Assembly (NCBI RefSeq): GCF_030285625.1
Contig: NZ_CP127294.1
Location: 5,550,001 to 5,614,000 of the forward strand
Direction: 5' to 3'
Length of the DNA stretch: 64,000 nt
Source: Amycolatopsis sp. 2-15
GTDB taxonomy: Bacteria; Actinomycetota; Actinomycetes; Mycobacteriales; Pseudonocardiaceae
In this document: piece after piece, positions 11,552 to 20,223 of the stretch
How the letters are laid out: every line of letters begins with the position of its first letter
How positions within the stretch are numbered: the first letter of the stretch is position 1
The notes under the pieces: generated by a model
Seen by the model: the letters and a program-made list of their open reading frames with translations, nothing else
Told to the model about the DNA's origin: nothing
The model's database searches: none
Made by a program: the position numbers and the translations under genes

Positions 11552-12697
11552 ATGATCTGGGCCGCGGTGGCCGACGTCGAGGCGGAGCTCGCCCGCGCTC
11601 GGCGCGACGGCGATCTCGACCGGTTCCTCGGGCTGCTCGGCGATGAAGAGCTGTTCGTGCCGATGCTCCGGGAAGACGCGGAGAAACTCGCGGGCGAACA
11701 GGGTTGGTCGTCGGCCAGAGCCTGCTGCCGTGAGCGTTCGCTGCGGTTGTTCACGCGCGGCGCGCTGCCCGACCTCGGCGCCGACGTGGTGTTCCTCAGC
11801 GGCGACCTCGACTGGGCGCTGCACGGGGTCGGCGCCGACGAGCAGGTGGTGTTCAACCCCGGCACCCTCGGTGAGTGGCGCGTGCCCGGTTCGGCCGTGC
11901 TGCCGTGGCTCGACGCGAACCCGCACCGCGTCACGGCGGTCGAGCAGCAGGTCGAGCGGCTCAACACCGCGCGCTACGGGCACTTCGACGGGCCGCTGGC
12001 CCACGCGCTCGCGTGCGGCGCGCACCAGGCCGTGCTCACGGCCGAGCCGTGGAACGTGCTCGACGCGCGCTACCACGACTACGTCGCCGAGGTCCGCGGC
12101 CTGCGGGACTGGTGGGGCGTGTCCGACGCGGCCGGCTGGCGCGCCGCGATGAACGACCTCGTCGGTCCCGGCTACACGCTCACGCCGGGCAACCTGGTCC
12201 TCGTGCTGCGCGCCCGCTACGGCGCGGGGCTCGATCCGTGGTCGTGGGCCGAGCTCGTGGTGCGCTGGTGCGCGGACAACGGCGCGCAGGACCAGGCACC
12301 CGCGCTCACCGAAGTCCTGCGCCGCGTTGTGCGCTACGAACAGCGCTTCCGGGCCGACGGGTTGCTGCCACCCTCCGGCGTCGTCGGGACCACGATCGGG
12401 TGGGACGTCGCCCGTGCGGTGGCGATGGCGCGGTGGGGCCTGGCGGTGGGTCACTGCGATCCGCTCACGGCCGAGCTGATGGTGCTCGAGGCCGGCGCGG
12501 TGGCGCGTCGCTACCACCAGTCATGGGCCGAGCTGTCCGCGAGCTATGTCATGGGCCGGGCTCTCGCGCTGGACGAGGAGGAGTTCGGCGAGGAGTACAC
12601 CTCGGCCGTGCGAGTCCATCACCTGCTGCTACAAGATCCCGCCAGTCCTTGGCTGAACCTCTCGTTCGCCGCGGCGGAACCCACCATCCAACCCTGA
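11552..12697 (+). CDS. DUF1266 domain protein with SseB-like N-terminus
   Basis: A 381-residue protein of unknown function. Residues 1-130 resemble the SseB/EscB-type domain often found in such proteins (LFVPMLREDAEKL...), and the C-terminal half (WDVARAVAMARWGL through YVMGRALAL) has the DUF1266 pattern. No signal peptide or membrane segment is visible. It follows recN by 9 nt but is absent at this position in mycobacteria (recN is followed there by steA), so it looks like an insertion into the conserved block. The start ATG has only a weak Shine-Dalgarno. Confidence 0.75.
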   Translation: MIWAAVADVEAELARARRDGDLDRFLGLLGDEELFVPMLREDAEKLAGEQGWSSARACCRERSLRLFTRGALPDLGADVVFLSGDLDWALHGVGADEQVVFNPGTLGEWRVPGSAVLPWLDANPHRVTAVEQQVERLNTARYGHFDGPLAHALACGAHQAVLTAEPWNVLDARYHDYVAEVRGLRDWWGVSDAAGWRAAMNDLVGPGYTLTPGNLVLVLRARYGAGLDPWSWAELVVRWCADNGAQDQAPALTEVLRRVVRYEQRFRADGLLPPSGVVGTTIGWDVARAVAMARWGLAVGHCDPLTAELMVLEAGAVARRYHQSWAELSASYVMGRALALDEEEFGEEYTSAVRVHHLLLQDPASPWLNLSFAAAEPTIQP

Positions 12698-12793
12698 ACG
12701 GACGCGCACGGCGACACGGCTCACCACAATGAGTCACGCCCCCTTCGGCGCGTCGGCGCTCGTCCCATCCACAAATTTGTCACCATCAGCCAC

Positions 12794-13978
12794 ATGAAGC
12801 TCACCGGTCTGCTCGCGCGAAACCACGAAGCCCTCCCCGGCATCACCGGCGTCGCGCGGGTCGACCGCCGTACCCGGGAGCTGCTGCGCCGCGTCAGCGT
12901 CGGCGACGTGGCGGTGCTCGACCAGCTCGATCTCGACCGCGCGACGGCCGATGCGCTGGTGGAGGCCGAGGTCGCCGCCGTGGTGAACGCGTCGCCGTCG
13001 ATCTCCGGCCGGTTCCCGAACCTGGGCCCGGAGATCCTGCTGGCCGCGGGCATCCCGCTCGTCGACTCGGTCGGCGGCGAGCTGCTGCGCACCGTCAAGG
13101 ACGGCACGAAGCTGCGCGTGCACGAGGGGGGCGTCTACGTCGGGGAGCGGCAGATCGCCTCCGGCGACGAGCAGACGCCCGAGAGCGTCGCCGACCAGAT
13201 GATCGAGGCCAAGGCCGGGATGTCGACGCAGCTGGAGGCGTTCTCGGCCAACACCATCGAGTTCCTCCGCCGCGAGCGCACGCTGATCCTCGACGGGGTC
13301 GGCGTGCCCGACCTGCGGCTGCCGATGCGCGACCGCCACGTGCTGGTGGTCGCGGGCGGCAACGGCCACGCCGAAGACCTCAAGCGGCTCAAGAAGTACA
13401 TCGGGGAGCACCGGCCGGTGCTCGTCGGTGTCGACGCGGGCGCCGACACCCTGCGCGCGCAGGGCTACACGCCTGACGTGATCGTGGGCGACCCTACCGG
13501 CATCGGCACCGCGACCCTGCGCAGCGGCGCCGAGGTCGTGGTGCCCGCGCAGCCCGACGGCCACGCGGCCGGGGTCGAGCGCATCCAGGACCTGGGCATC
13601 GGCGCGGTCACGTTTCCCGCGTCGGGCAACTCCGAGGATCTCGCGCTGCTGCTGGCCGACGCCCATGGCGCGAGCCTCGTGGTCACCGTCGGGTTCCAGG
13701 CCACGCTGCGGGAGTTCCTCGACCACGGCCGGTCGGGCTCGAACCCGTCGACGTTCCTCACCCGGCTCAAGCTGGGCACAAAGCTGGTCGACGGCAAGGC
13801 CGTCGCGACGCTGCACCGCAGCCGGGTGTCCCTGGGCGCCGTCGCGCTGCTCGTCCTCGCCGCCGTCGTCGTGGTGGTCGCCGCGCTGCTGGTCTCCGAC
13901 GTCGGCTCCGTCTATCTGGACTGGATCCAGCACACCTGGACCACGTTCACCACCTGGGTGAAGGGGCTCTTCACGTGA
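12794..13978 (+). CDS. steA: SteA, putative cytokinetic ring / cell-envelope protein
   Basis: A 394-residue protein with the thiamin-pyrophosphokinase-like fold (VGVDAGADTLRAQGY, VGDPTGIGTATL). One C-terminal transmembrane helix lies at about residues 345-370 (LGAVALLVLAAVVVVVAALLV), with a short outer tail. It is the orthologue of Rv1697 and corynebacterial SteA, which works with SteB in septum formation and cell separation. Catalytic kinase activity is not expected. ATG is the only sensible start. The stop overlaps the GTG of steB. Confidence 0.88.
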   Translation: MKLTGLLARNHEALPGITGVARVDRRTRELLRRVSVGDVAVLDQLDLDRATADALVEAEVAAVVNASPSISGRFPNLGPEILLAAGIPLVDSVGGELLRTVKDGTKLRVHEGGVYVGERQIASGDEQTPESVADQMIEAKAGMSTQLEAFSANTIEFLRRERTLILDGVGVPDLRLPMRDRHVLVVAGGNGHAEDLKRLKKYIGEHRPVLVGVDAGADTLRAQGYTPDVIVGDPTGIGTATLRSGAEVVVPAQPDGHAAGVERIQDLGIGAVTFPASGNSEDLALLLADAHGASLVVTVGFQATLREFLDHGRSGSNPSTFLTRLKLGTKLVDGKAVATLHRSRVSLGAVALLVLAAVVVVVAALLVSDVGSVYLDWIQHTWTTFTTWVKGLFT

Positions 13979-14925
13979 TTTCCCTGCGGTACCACATCGT
14001 TTCCATCACGGCGTGCTTCCTCGCGCTGGCCGTCGGCGTGGTCCTGGGCTCCACCGCGCTCAACGGCTCGCTGCTCTCAGGCCTGTCGGACCAGAAGAAG
14101 GACCTCGGCACGCAGGTCTCCGACCTCGAGGCGCAGCGCAACGCGCTCAACGCGCGCCTGGCCGACTCCGACGCGTTCGCCGGGTCGATGGGCCCGAAGG
14201 TCGTGGCCGGCACGCTCGACAAGCGCACGGTGGTGCTCGTGACCACCGAGGACGCCCGCCCGGCCGACCGCGACGCGATCAAGCAGCTCGTGCAGCAGTC
14301 CGGCGCCTCCGTCACGGGGGAGCTGCAGCTCACCGACGCGTTCACCGACCCGGAGAAGGCCGACCAGCTGCGCGACGTCGTCACGCGCCTGCAGCCGGCC
14401 GGTTCGCAGTTCCCGACCGCGGGTGACTCCGGGACGCTCGCCGGCGCGCTGCTCGGTTCGGTGCTGCTGCTCGACAAGACCACGGCGAAGCCGCAGTCCA
14501 CAGGGGACGAACTGGCCGCGGCGCTCGGTGGCCTCACCGACGGCGGTTTCGTGAAGCCCAGCCAGGGCGTGCAGCCGGCGCAGCTGGCGATCGTGCTCAC
14601 GGGTTCCCAGCAGACGGGGGAGGGCGCGGGCGACCGTGCGGCCACGATCGCGCGGTTCGCGACGCAGCTCGACCGCTCCGGTGCGGGCACGGTGCTCACC
14701 GGCGACTCGGGTTCGGCCGACGGTTCCGGCCCGATCGGCGTGGTGCGCGCCGACACCTCCGCCACCTCGATCCTGTCCACTGTGGACAACGTCGACTCCG
14801 CCGCCGGCCGCGTCGCGACGCTGCTGGCCCTGCGCGAGCAGCTCGACGGCGGCTCCGGCCGCTACGGCACCGGCGGCAACGCCCAGGCGCCCGCACCGGG
14901 TGTCGGGTCTTCGGCCGGGAACTAG
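13975..14925 (+). CDS. steB: SteB / MctB-family envelope protein
   Basis: A 316-residue protein with one N-terminal membrane helix (residues 4-26, YHIVSITACFLALAVGVVLG), a coiled coil (about 33-62, DQKKDLGTQVSDLEAQRNAL) and a secreted C-terminal domain. The family was first described as the outer-membrane copper transporter MctB of M. tuberculosis (Rv1698) and later as SteB, the partner of SteA. Linkage and overlap with steA favour the division role; copper transport cannot be judged. The Gly/Ala/Pro-rich last 25 residues look disordered. Confidence 0.88.
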   Translation: MISLRYHIVSITACFLALAVGVVLGSTALNGSLLSGLSDQKKDLGTQVSDLEAQRNALNARLADSDAFAGSMGPKVVAGTLDKRTVVLVTTEDARPADRDAIKQLVQQSGASVTGELQLTDAFTDPEKADQLRDVVTRLQPAGSQFPTAGDSGTLAGALLGSVLLLDKTTAKPQSTGDELAAALGGLTDGGFVKPSQGVQPAQLAIVLTGSQQTGEGAGDRAATIARFATQLDRSGAGTVLTGDSGSADGSGPIGVVRADTSATSILSTVDNVDSAAGRVATLLALREQLDGGSGRYGTGGNAQAPAPGVGSSAGN

Positions 14926-14940
14926 CAGCACCACGCACGT

Positions 14941-14990
14941 CGGCGGCGGGCCGGGATCTCTTGGAGGGTGAGAGATCCGGACCCGCCGCC
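14941..14990. terminator. Bidirectional terminator between steB and chitinase
   Basis: A near-perfect inverted repeat (cggcgggccgggatctctt against gagagatccggacccgccg) with a short loop lies between two converging genes. It can end transcription from both sides. Confidence 0.75.
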
Positions 14991-14999
14991 GATTTGCGC

Positions 15000-16906
15000 T
15001 CAGCAGGAGCCGCTGTCGGTCCACACGTTCTGGCTGCCGCCGGGGGTGTCGCCCTGCGTCCACCACTTCGCGATCCACTGGTGCCCGTTGTAGGACACGG
15101 TGGCGCCGCCGCTGTAGGCCTGCGTCGCGCTCCACGCGGCCGGGCAGGTGCCACCCGGCGGCGTGGTCGTGCCGCCTTGCGAGCAGACTCCGTTGTCAGT
15201 CCACACGTTCTGGCTGCCGCCCGGGGTGTCGCCCTGCGTCCACCACTTGGCCGTCCATTGGTGCCCGTTGTACGAGACGACGGCACCGCCGGTGTACGCC
15301 TGCGTCGCGCTCCACGCCGCCGCCGAGCACGAGCCACCGCCCGGGGTGGTCGGGGTCGTGGGCGGAGACGTCGGAGTGGTCGGCGTGGTGGGGTTTGTCG
15401 GGGTGGTGGGTGTGGTCGGCGGCGTGGTGCCGCAGCCCGCCGTGGAGCCGGCCAGCCCGTTGACGACGTCGTGGAACAGCGTCGCGTTCGGGTCGAGGTC
15501 GTAGAGCGAGAACATCATCGCGCCGGCCAGGCCGGTGCAGTGGATGTAGTCGGTGCGGGCCTTGATCGACTGCGCCGACGAGCCGCCGTAGAAGTTCGTG
15601 CCGTCGTAGAACCAGGCCGATTGCGTGGTCGGGTCGTAGAAGGTATCCGCCGGGTTGTCGACGACCCCGCTCAGTTCCTTGTACATCGCGATGCCGGGCA
15701 CGTTGCCGCTCAACGTCTTCCCGGCCGAAGGCCCGGACGCCGACTGGTAGAGCCCGTGGTTCGAGCCGGCGGGCACACCCGTCCAGCCGCGGTAGTAGAA
15801 CGGGATGCCGAGTGTGAGCTTGTTCGCCGGAAAGCCGCCGGGGATGCCGTACGCGGTCGAGCCCTTGGTGTAAGCCTTGATCACCGAGTCGGTCGTGTAC
15901 TTCTCGGTGCCCGGCGGGATCGGGCCCGACGGGTCATCGGGTGAACCGTACAGGGGGTCCTGGAAGTTCGTCGGCCCGGTCGCGTCCCACGCGCCGTGCA
16001 TGTCGTACGTCATCGCGTCGGCGAAGTCGAGGTAGTTGCCGATCTTGTCGGTCTGCAGCTTCGCGATCTTGTCCTGTCCGCCCGGCAGCGCGGCGGAGAC
16101 GGAGTAGTGCTTGCCGCCCAGCGCGTCGAGCTCGGAGCGGAACTCGGCGAGCAGAGCCGTGAAGTTCGCGGTGTCGTTCGCGCCGACGTGGTTGCCGAGG
16201 TGACCCGTGTTCGAACCGGGGTACTCCCAGTCGATGTCGAAGCCGTCGAAGATGCCGGCCGCGGTGCCGGGGCCGCCGTAGCCGCCCTGCGAGGGCAGGT
16301 TGCCCTTGATGAACATGTCGATGCACGAGCTCACGAACTCTTGCGCGACGCGTCGGTGGCCGCCACGTCGGAGAAGTACTTCGAGTACGTCCAGCCGCCG
16401 AGCGAGAGCACCACCTTGAGGTTGGGGTGGCGCGCCTTGAGCTCCTGCAGCTGGTGGAAGTTGCCGACGATCGGCATGCCGAACGCGTCGGCCGTGCCGT
16501 CGACGCTGATGTCCGAGCCGAAGGACTTCTGGTAGTCGGCGAAGGCGTCTCCCGCTCCGTCGCCCGCGTTCGGGTTGTTCTCGCCGGCGGGGTCGGGGTC
16601 GCTCGCCTTCGTGGCCTCGAAGCAGGTGAGGTTCGCCGGGTCGATGTTCTCGAAGTCGTAGATCAGGTAGTCGAGGTTGCCCGCGAGCGCGTCGACGTTC
16701 TGGGGGTAGTAGGCGTTCTGGTAGATGCTCCACTGGTCGTAGTAGGCGACGCGCAGCCCGCCCGAGACGGCGGCTTGCTGGCTCGCCGCGGGCGCGACGG
16801 CCGCGCCTTCCGCGGCCGGGCCGGCCAGCGTCGTGAGACCGCCGACGACCACGGCCGCGGCGGCGGCCGAGAACCAGGCGGCTCTTCTGGATACTTTGTG
16901 CTGCAT
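15000..16906 (-). pseudogene. GH18 chitinase with two chitin-binding modules, frameshifted
   Basis: The intact product would be a secreted endochitinase of about 635 residues. It has a signal peptide (KVSRRAAWFSAAAAAVVVGG), a GH18 barrel with catalytic motif DGFDIDWE, a Thr/Pro linker (TTPTTPTNPTTPTTPTSPP) and two C-terminal CBM5/12 modules of about 46 residues. The ATG at 16906 has a good ribosome site (gggagaa). The reading frame breaks near 16331-16345: the first frame ends ...TDASRKSS-stop, while the rest continues as FVSSCIDMF in the next frame. One missing base in the string gcaagagttc (perhaps an A of an AAGAAG) explains it. It is either a genuine pseudogene or an assembly error; every other part is intact. 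Confidence 0.85.
15005..15316 (-). repeat. Duplicated CBM5/12 chitin-binding module
   Basis: Two copies of a module of about 140 nt (near 15005-15140 and 15180-15316) encode almost the same 46 residues (AWSATQAY.GGA.VSYNGHQW and then KWWTQGDTPGGSQNVWTD). They are split by a short Gly/Thr/Pro spacer. High DNA identity points to a recent internal duplication. Confidence 0.8.
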
Positions 16907-17010
16907 GGGTTCTCCCTCGCGCAGGCGAACGGTCCTCCGCACCCGGGGAGTGCGCGGAGGACCGACGCGACGTGTGGATCACTGCCTGAGCGGTACCGGC
17001 CCGTTCTGAG

Positions 17011-17039
17011 AATTTGAATCAGCGCACAGGGAGAGTCAA
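17011..17039 (-). promoter_or_regulatory. Chitinase promoter
   Basis: On the minus strand, TTGACT (17039-17034), 17 bp, then CAAATT (17016-17011). The spacing is ideal and the -35 is one base from consensus. Transcription would start about 100 nt upstream of the chitinase ATG. Confidence 0.55.
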
Positions 17040-17042
17040 TAC

Positions 17043-17058
17043 TTTGGACTAGACCAAT
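17043..17058. promoter_or_regulatory. DasR-type operator (dre-like)
   Basis: The core tggactagacca (17045-17056) differs by one base from tggtctagacca, the repeat of Streptomyces chitinase promoters bound by the GntR regulator DasR. It lies 3 nt upstream of the -35 of the chitinase promoter. This suggests induction by chitin breakdown products through N-acetylglucosamine signalling. Confidence 0.6.
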
Positions 17059-17117
17059 TTCGGGCGGTGGGTTCTATCGGGTGTTTCGTCCGGAAAAGCC
17101 CGCCGAAGGTCGGCCCG

Positions 17118-18395
17118 TCACTTGAGCGGCGGGTCGAGCGGGAAGCAGGTGACGCGCACCGGCCACGTGTCCCCGCCTGCGGGCAGCGGCATCTGCTCGA
17201 GCGCCTTCGCCGCGTCGGTGTCGTGGGCCTCCTCGGCGGCCGCGTGGAAGATGTCGGCGGCGATCGACTGGTCGAGCGGGGCGATCTGCGGAAACGGCCA
17301 CGACGGCACGCCGTGCAGCGCCGCCGGGATGAGCCGGTCGACGACCTTGCGCAGGGTCACGCCGTTGCTCGCGCGGTAGCCCCACACGTCGACGCCGAGG
17401 GTGTGCCCGACCTCGGCCATCCGGCCCCACGCCGTGAGGTTGAAGTTCACGTAGTGCCACGAGATCGTGCGCGTGAGCTCGAGCGGCTGGTTGCCGTCGG
17501 CGTCGAACTGGACCGGAAACCGCTTGTGCAGCGCGTCGGTGACGATCTTGCGCGCCTGGTCCGTCTTGCCGAGGTACGCGGCGATGGTGGCGTTCTGCAT
17601 GTCGAGGAACGTGCTGTGGTTGTTGGTCGCGGCCAGCTCCAGCTTCGCCTGCGGGCTGGTCTGCATCCAGGTCAGGTACTGCCCGAGCCACGCGCGGATC
17701 GCCGAGCGGTCGTGGCCGGTCCAGCCGGGCGCGCCGGAGTCGAGCAGCGCGAACGCGTCGAGCAGCTGGCTGAACGACTGCGTGGAGTCGATGATCCCCG
17801 TGCCGCTGATCGTGTTCTTGCACGGCACGATCTGCGAGTAGGTCATGTTCGGGTTCATCCGCGTCGCCGGGTCGAGGAACCACGTGCGGATGTCGAGGGC
17901 GGCGCGCTGGGCGTACTTCGCGTCGCCGGTGTAATACCAGGCCGTGCTGAGGTAGTAGATCGCGTCCCACGCCACCATGCGGTAGGTGTGGTCGGTGATC
18001 GCGTCGGCCTCGGGGTTGCGCTCGCCGTCTCGGTTCACGTAGGGGCAGCCCTGCGGGTTGTCCGGCGTCTTCGGCTGGCTGGCCCACTGGTAGGGCGCCT
18101 GGCTCTGGTAGTCGTGCTTGTCGCCGCTCGGCGGGGTGGTGGGCTTGTCCATGACCGACCACGGGCCGGCGGTCAGCGCCTCGTCGGCCTTGCCCAGCAA
18201 CGTCTTCAGCGCGGCTTTCTGCGCCGAGGTGGCGTGTCCGCCGCGCAGCTCGGCGCGGATCTGTGCCAGCTTCTTGCCGTCCGTCACGACCGTGTGCGGC
18301 ACCGGCTGGGCCGCCGCTGTCGTGCCGCTCAGCGGGACCACCGCGAGGACCGCGGTGAGCACGGTCGCGCCGAGAATGCGTAACTGCCTTCGCAC
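17118..18395 (-). CDS. Secreted alginate lyase (PL5 family)
   Basis: A 425-residue protein with an N-terminal signal peptide (RQLRILGATVLTAVLAVVPLSGTTAAA) and an alpha-toroid lyase domain. The motif NNHSTFLDMQ corresponds to the NNHS active-site segment of AlgL-type lyases; a conserved WY segment (DAIYYLSTAWYYTGD) and the tract SWHYVNFNLTAWGRMAE support the assignment. It probably cleaves mannuronate-containing polymers by beta-elimination outside the cell, but substrate is inferred from family only. GTG 18395 is preceded by gaaggg at good spacing. Its own promoter must lie in the 120 nt upstream; no clear one was found. Confidence 0.8.
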   Translation of the reverse strand: MRRQLRILGATVLTAVLAVVPLSGTTAAAQPVPHTVVTDGKKLAQIRAELRGGHATSAQKAALKTLLGKADEALTAGPWSVMDKPTTPPSGDKHDYQSQAPYQWASQPKTPDNPQGCPYVNRDGERNPEADAITDHTYRMVAWDAIYYLSTAWYYTGDAKYAQRAALDIRTWFLDPATRMNPNMTYSQIVPCKNTISGTGIIDSTQSFSQLLDAFALLDSGAPGWTGHDRSAIRAWLGQYLTWMQTSPQAKLELAATNNHSTFLDMQNATIAAYLGKTDQARKIVTDALHKRFPVQFDADGNQPLELTRTISWHYVNFNLTAWGRMAEVGHTLGVDVWGYRASNGVTLRKVVDRLIPAALHGVPSWPFPQIAPLDQSIAADIFHAAAEEAHDTDAAKALEQMPLPAGGDTWPVRVTCFPLDPPLK

Positions 18396-18517
18396 TGTTT
18401 CGCCCTTCGAACTACCGGGGACGCCAGGGATCCCCACGGCAACCGGGCGGCGGTGCGGCTGTGGCGACGCGAATTGTGCTGGGCGCCCGGTGCCGGTGTC
18501 AATCGGGGACCGGCGCC

Positions 18518-19135
18518 TCAGAACCCGATGGCTTCGCGGAGCAACACGATGGTGCTGCGCCCCGGGAAAGGCTCCGCGTTGAGGACCAGCAGCCGGTTGA
18601 CGGCGCTGGGCCAGCCGTAGGCCGCGAGGGCGCGCTCGCTTTCCAGGGGCAGGCAGTGGTCTTCGACGCGGCGCAGGGCGGCGTCCAGGTCGGGCACGAC
18701 TTTCTGTGCTCCGACGAACCAGATCGCGCGGGCGGCGCCGCCGGACGACGCGGGCAGCTGGCTGCCGCTGCCGGAGGCGATCACGAGCGAGCCGGTTTCG
18801 GTGACGGCGGCGGCGCTGCCCACGAGGAAGTCGGGGCTGGCGCGCAGCCGGCGGATGTCGTCGGCCGCGGTGGCGCGGTCCATGGCCAGGGTGCGGGGCT
18901 TGATCGCCTCGTACCGCCCGCTGGAGTTGAGGTCGTCGTCGATGCCGGACAAGCGCAGCGTTTCGCTGGCCGCGGTGAGTACGCTGGCGCCCTGGGGGAC
19001 CAGTTCGGTGACGCGGGTGCGGGCCGCGGCGACGTCGTCGAGGATCTCGACGGTGAAGCCGTGTGCGGCCAACGCGGTGGCCGTGCGCTGCAAGCGCTGC
19101 GCGGAAGCCGGGGCAGTGAACAGCGAGGTGGTCAT
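18518..19135 (-). CDS. LUD-domain protein (LutC/YkgG-like)
   Basis: A 205-residue protein of the lactate-utilisation LUD fold. Recognisable segments are VGSAAAVTETGSLVIASGSGSQLP and the downstream VVPDLDAALRRV and ALAAYGWPSAVNRLLVLNAEPF. It stands alone, without LutA or LutB partners, so a role in lactate oxidation is doubtful. The ATG has a strong ribosome site (aggagacacc). It is divergent from an ECF41-type sigma gene 145 nt away and may be its target. Confidence 0.75.
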   Translation of the reverse strand: MTTSLFTAPASAQRLQRTATALAAHGFTVEILDDVAAARTRVTELVPQGASVLTAASETLRLSGIDDDLNSSGRYEAIKPRTLAMDRATAADDIRRLRASPDFLVGSAAAVTETGSLVIASGSGSQLPASSGGAARAIWFVGAQKVVPDLDAALRRVEDHCLPLESERALAAYGWPSAVNRLLVLNAEPFPGRSTIVLLREAIGF

Positions 19136-19192
19136 GGTGTCTCCTGGCGGTGGTCGAGGGTCTCATCAGCTCGACAACACACGCCCCCGAAG

Positions 19193-19217
19193 TGTGAGGC
19201 GGCGCGCCGGCCTCACA
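19193..19217. promoter_or_regulatory. 25-bp palindrome between LUD gene and ECF41 sigma gene
   Basis: tgtgaggc and gcctcaca flank a self-complementary G+C core (ggcgcgccg). Each arm contains TCACA reading outward on opposite strands, which resembles the 3' part of the ECF41 -35 element (TGTCACA as recalled). It may be two divergent sigma-dependent -35 elements or a repressor operator. Confidence 0.5.
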
Positions 19218-19280
19218 TTCCGGCGCGCTGTCGTGTCGTACTGCTGAGGGCAGCACGAGACCGAGGGAGCCGCCGCCACA

Positions 19281-20198
19281 GTGTTCAACCCGACCACCCC
19301 ACCCGAGGCGGGGCTGAGCGCGATCATGAGCGAGCGCCGGCACCTGACCAACCTCGCCTACCGGCTGCTCGGCTCCCTGGCCGAGGCCGAGGACGCCGTG
19401 CAGGAGACCTACGCCCGCTGGTACGCGCTGTCGCGGGAACAGCGGGACGCCGTCGAGTCTCCCGGTGCGTGGCTGACGACGGTCGCCGGCCGCATCTGCC
19501 TCAACCTGCTCGGTTCGGCGCGCGCCCGGCGGGAGACCTACGTGGGCGAATGGATCCCCGAGCCACTGCCCGGGCCCGCGGAGTGGCCCGGCCGAGCGGG
19601 CGGCGCCGACCCGGCCGACCGCGTCACCCTCGACGAGTCGGTCGGCATGGCCTTCCTCGTGGTGCTCGAGTCGATGACCCCGGCCGAGCGCGTGGCGTTC
19701 GTCCTGCACGACGTGTTCCGCTACACGTTCAGCGAAGTGGCCGGGATCGTCGGCCGCACGCCGGCGGCCTGCCGGCAGCTGGCTTCCTCGGCACGCCGGC
19801 GGGTGCGCGCGGCCCGGGCACCCGCCAGCCCGGTGGCCCGGCACGCGAGCGTCGTGAGGGACTTCAAACAGGCGTGGGAAGCGAAGGACATCACCGCCCT
19901 GATCGGCCTGCTCGATCCCGACGCCACGGCGACCGCCGACGGCGGCGGACGCGCCCTGACCTTCCTCCACCCCATCGAAGGCGCCGAGCCGATCGCGCGG
20001 GCCTGGATCGAGCTCGCCCACCGCGCACTCGGCACCACCACGCTGGCGGAACGTACGGTCAACGGCCAGCCCGGGCTCGTGGCCGAGCGCGACGGAATCA
20101 CGCAGACGGTGTACGCGTTCGACGTCGCGGACGATCGGATCAAGCACATCTGGGTGATCCGCAACCCCGAGAAACTCCGGCCCTGGCTGACGGACTGA
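19281..20198 (+). CDS. ECF41-family RNA polymerase sigma factor with SnoaL-like C-terminal domain
   Basis: A 305-residue protein. Region sigma-2 (residues 18-85, LTNLAYRLLGSLAEAEDAVQE) and sigma-4 (about 120-180, LDESVGMAFLVVLESMTPAERVAFVLHDVF) are followed by a SnoaL-like domain (about 190-305). ECF41 hallmarks are visible: a WIPEP motif in the linker, DGGGR in the C-terminal domain and NPEKL near the end (usual NPDKL). In this family the C-terminal extension regulates activity in place of an anti-sigma factor. GTG 19281 has no clear Shine-Dalgarno. ECF41 genes usually sit next to their only target; here the divergent LUD gene is the candidate. Confidence 0.88.
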   Translation: MFNPTTPPEAGLSAIMSERRHLTNLAYRLLGSLAEAEDAVQETYARWYALSREQRDAVESPGAWLTTVAGRICLNLLGSARARRETYVGEWIPEPLPGPAEWPGRAGGADPADRVTLDESVGMAFLVVLESMTPAERVAFVLHDVFRYTFSEVAGIVGRTPAACRQLASSARRRVRAARAPASPVARHASVVRDFKQAWEAKDITALIGLLDPDATATADGGGRALTFLHPIEGAEPIARAWIELAHRALGTTTLAERTVNGQPGLVAERDGITQTVYAFDVADDRIKHIWVIRNPEKLRPWLTD

Positions 20199-20223
20199 CG
20201 CTCGGCCGGGAGCCGGGAGTACT

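Noticed and set aside
9089..12517. A 1142-codon minus-strand frame opposite nadK, recN and the DUF1266 gene
   Set aside because: High-G+C antisense frames stay open by chance; the plus-strand genes have clear motifs and this one has none.
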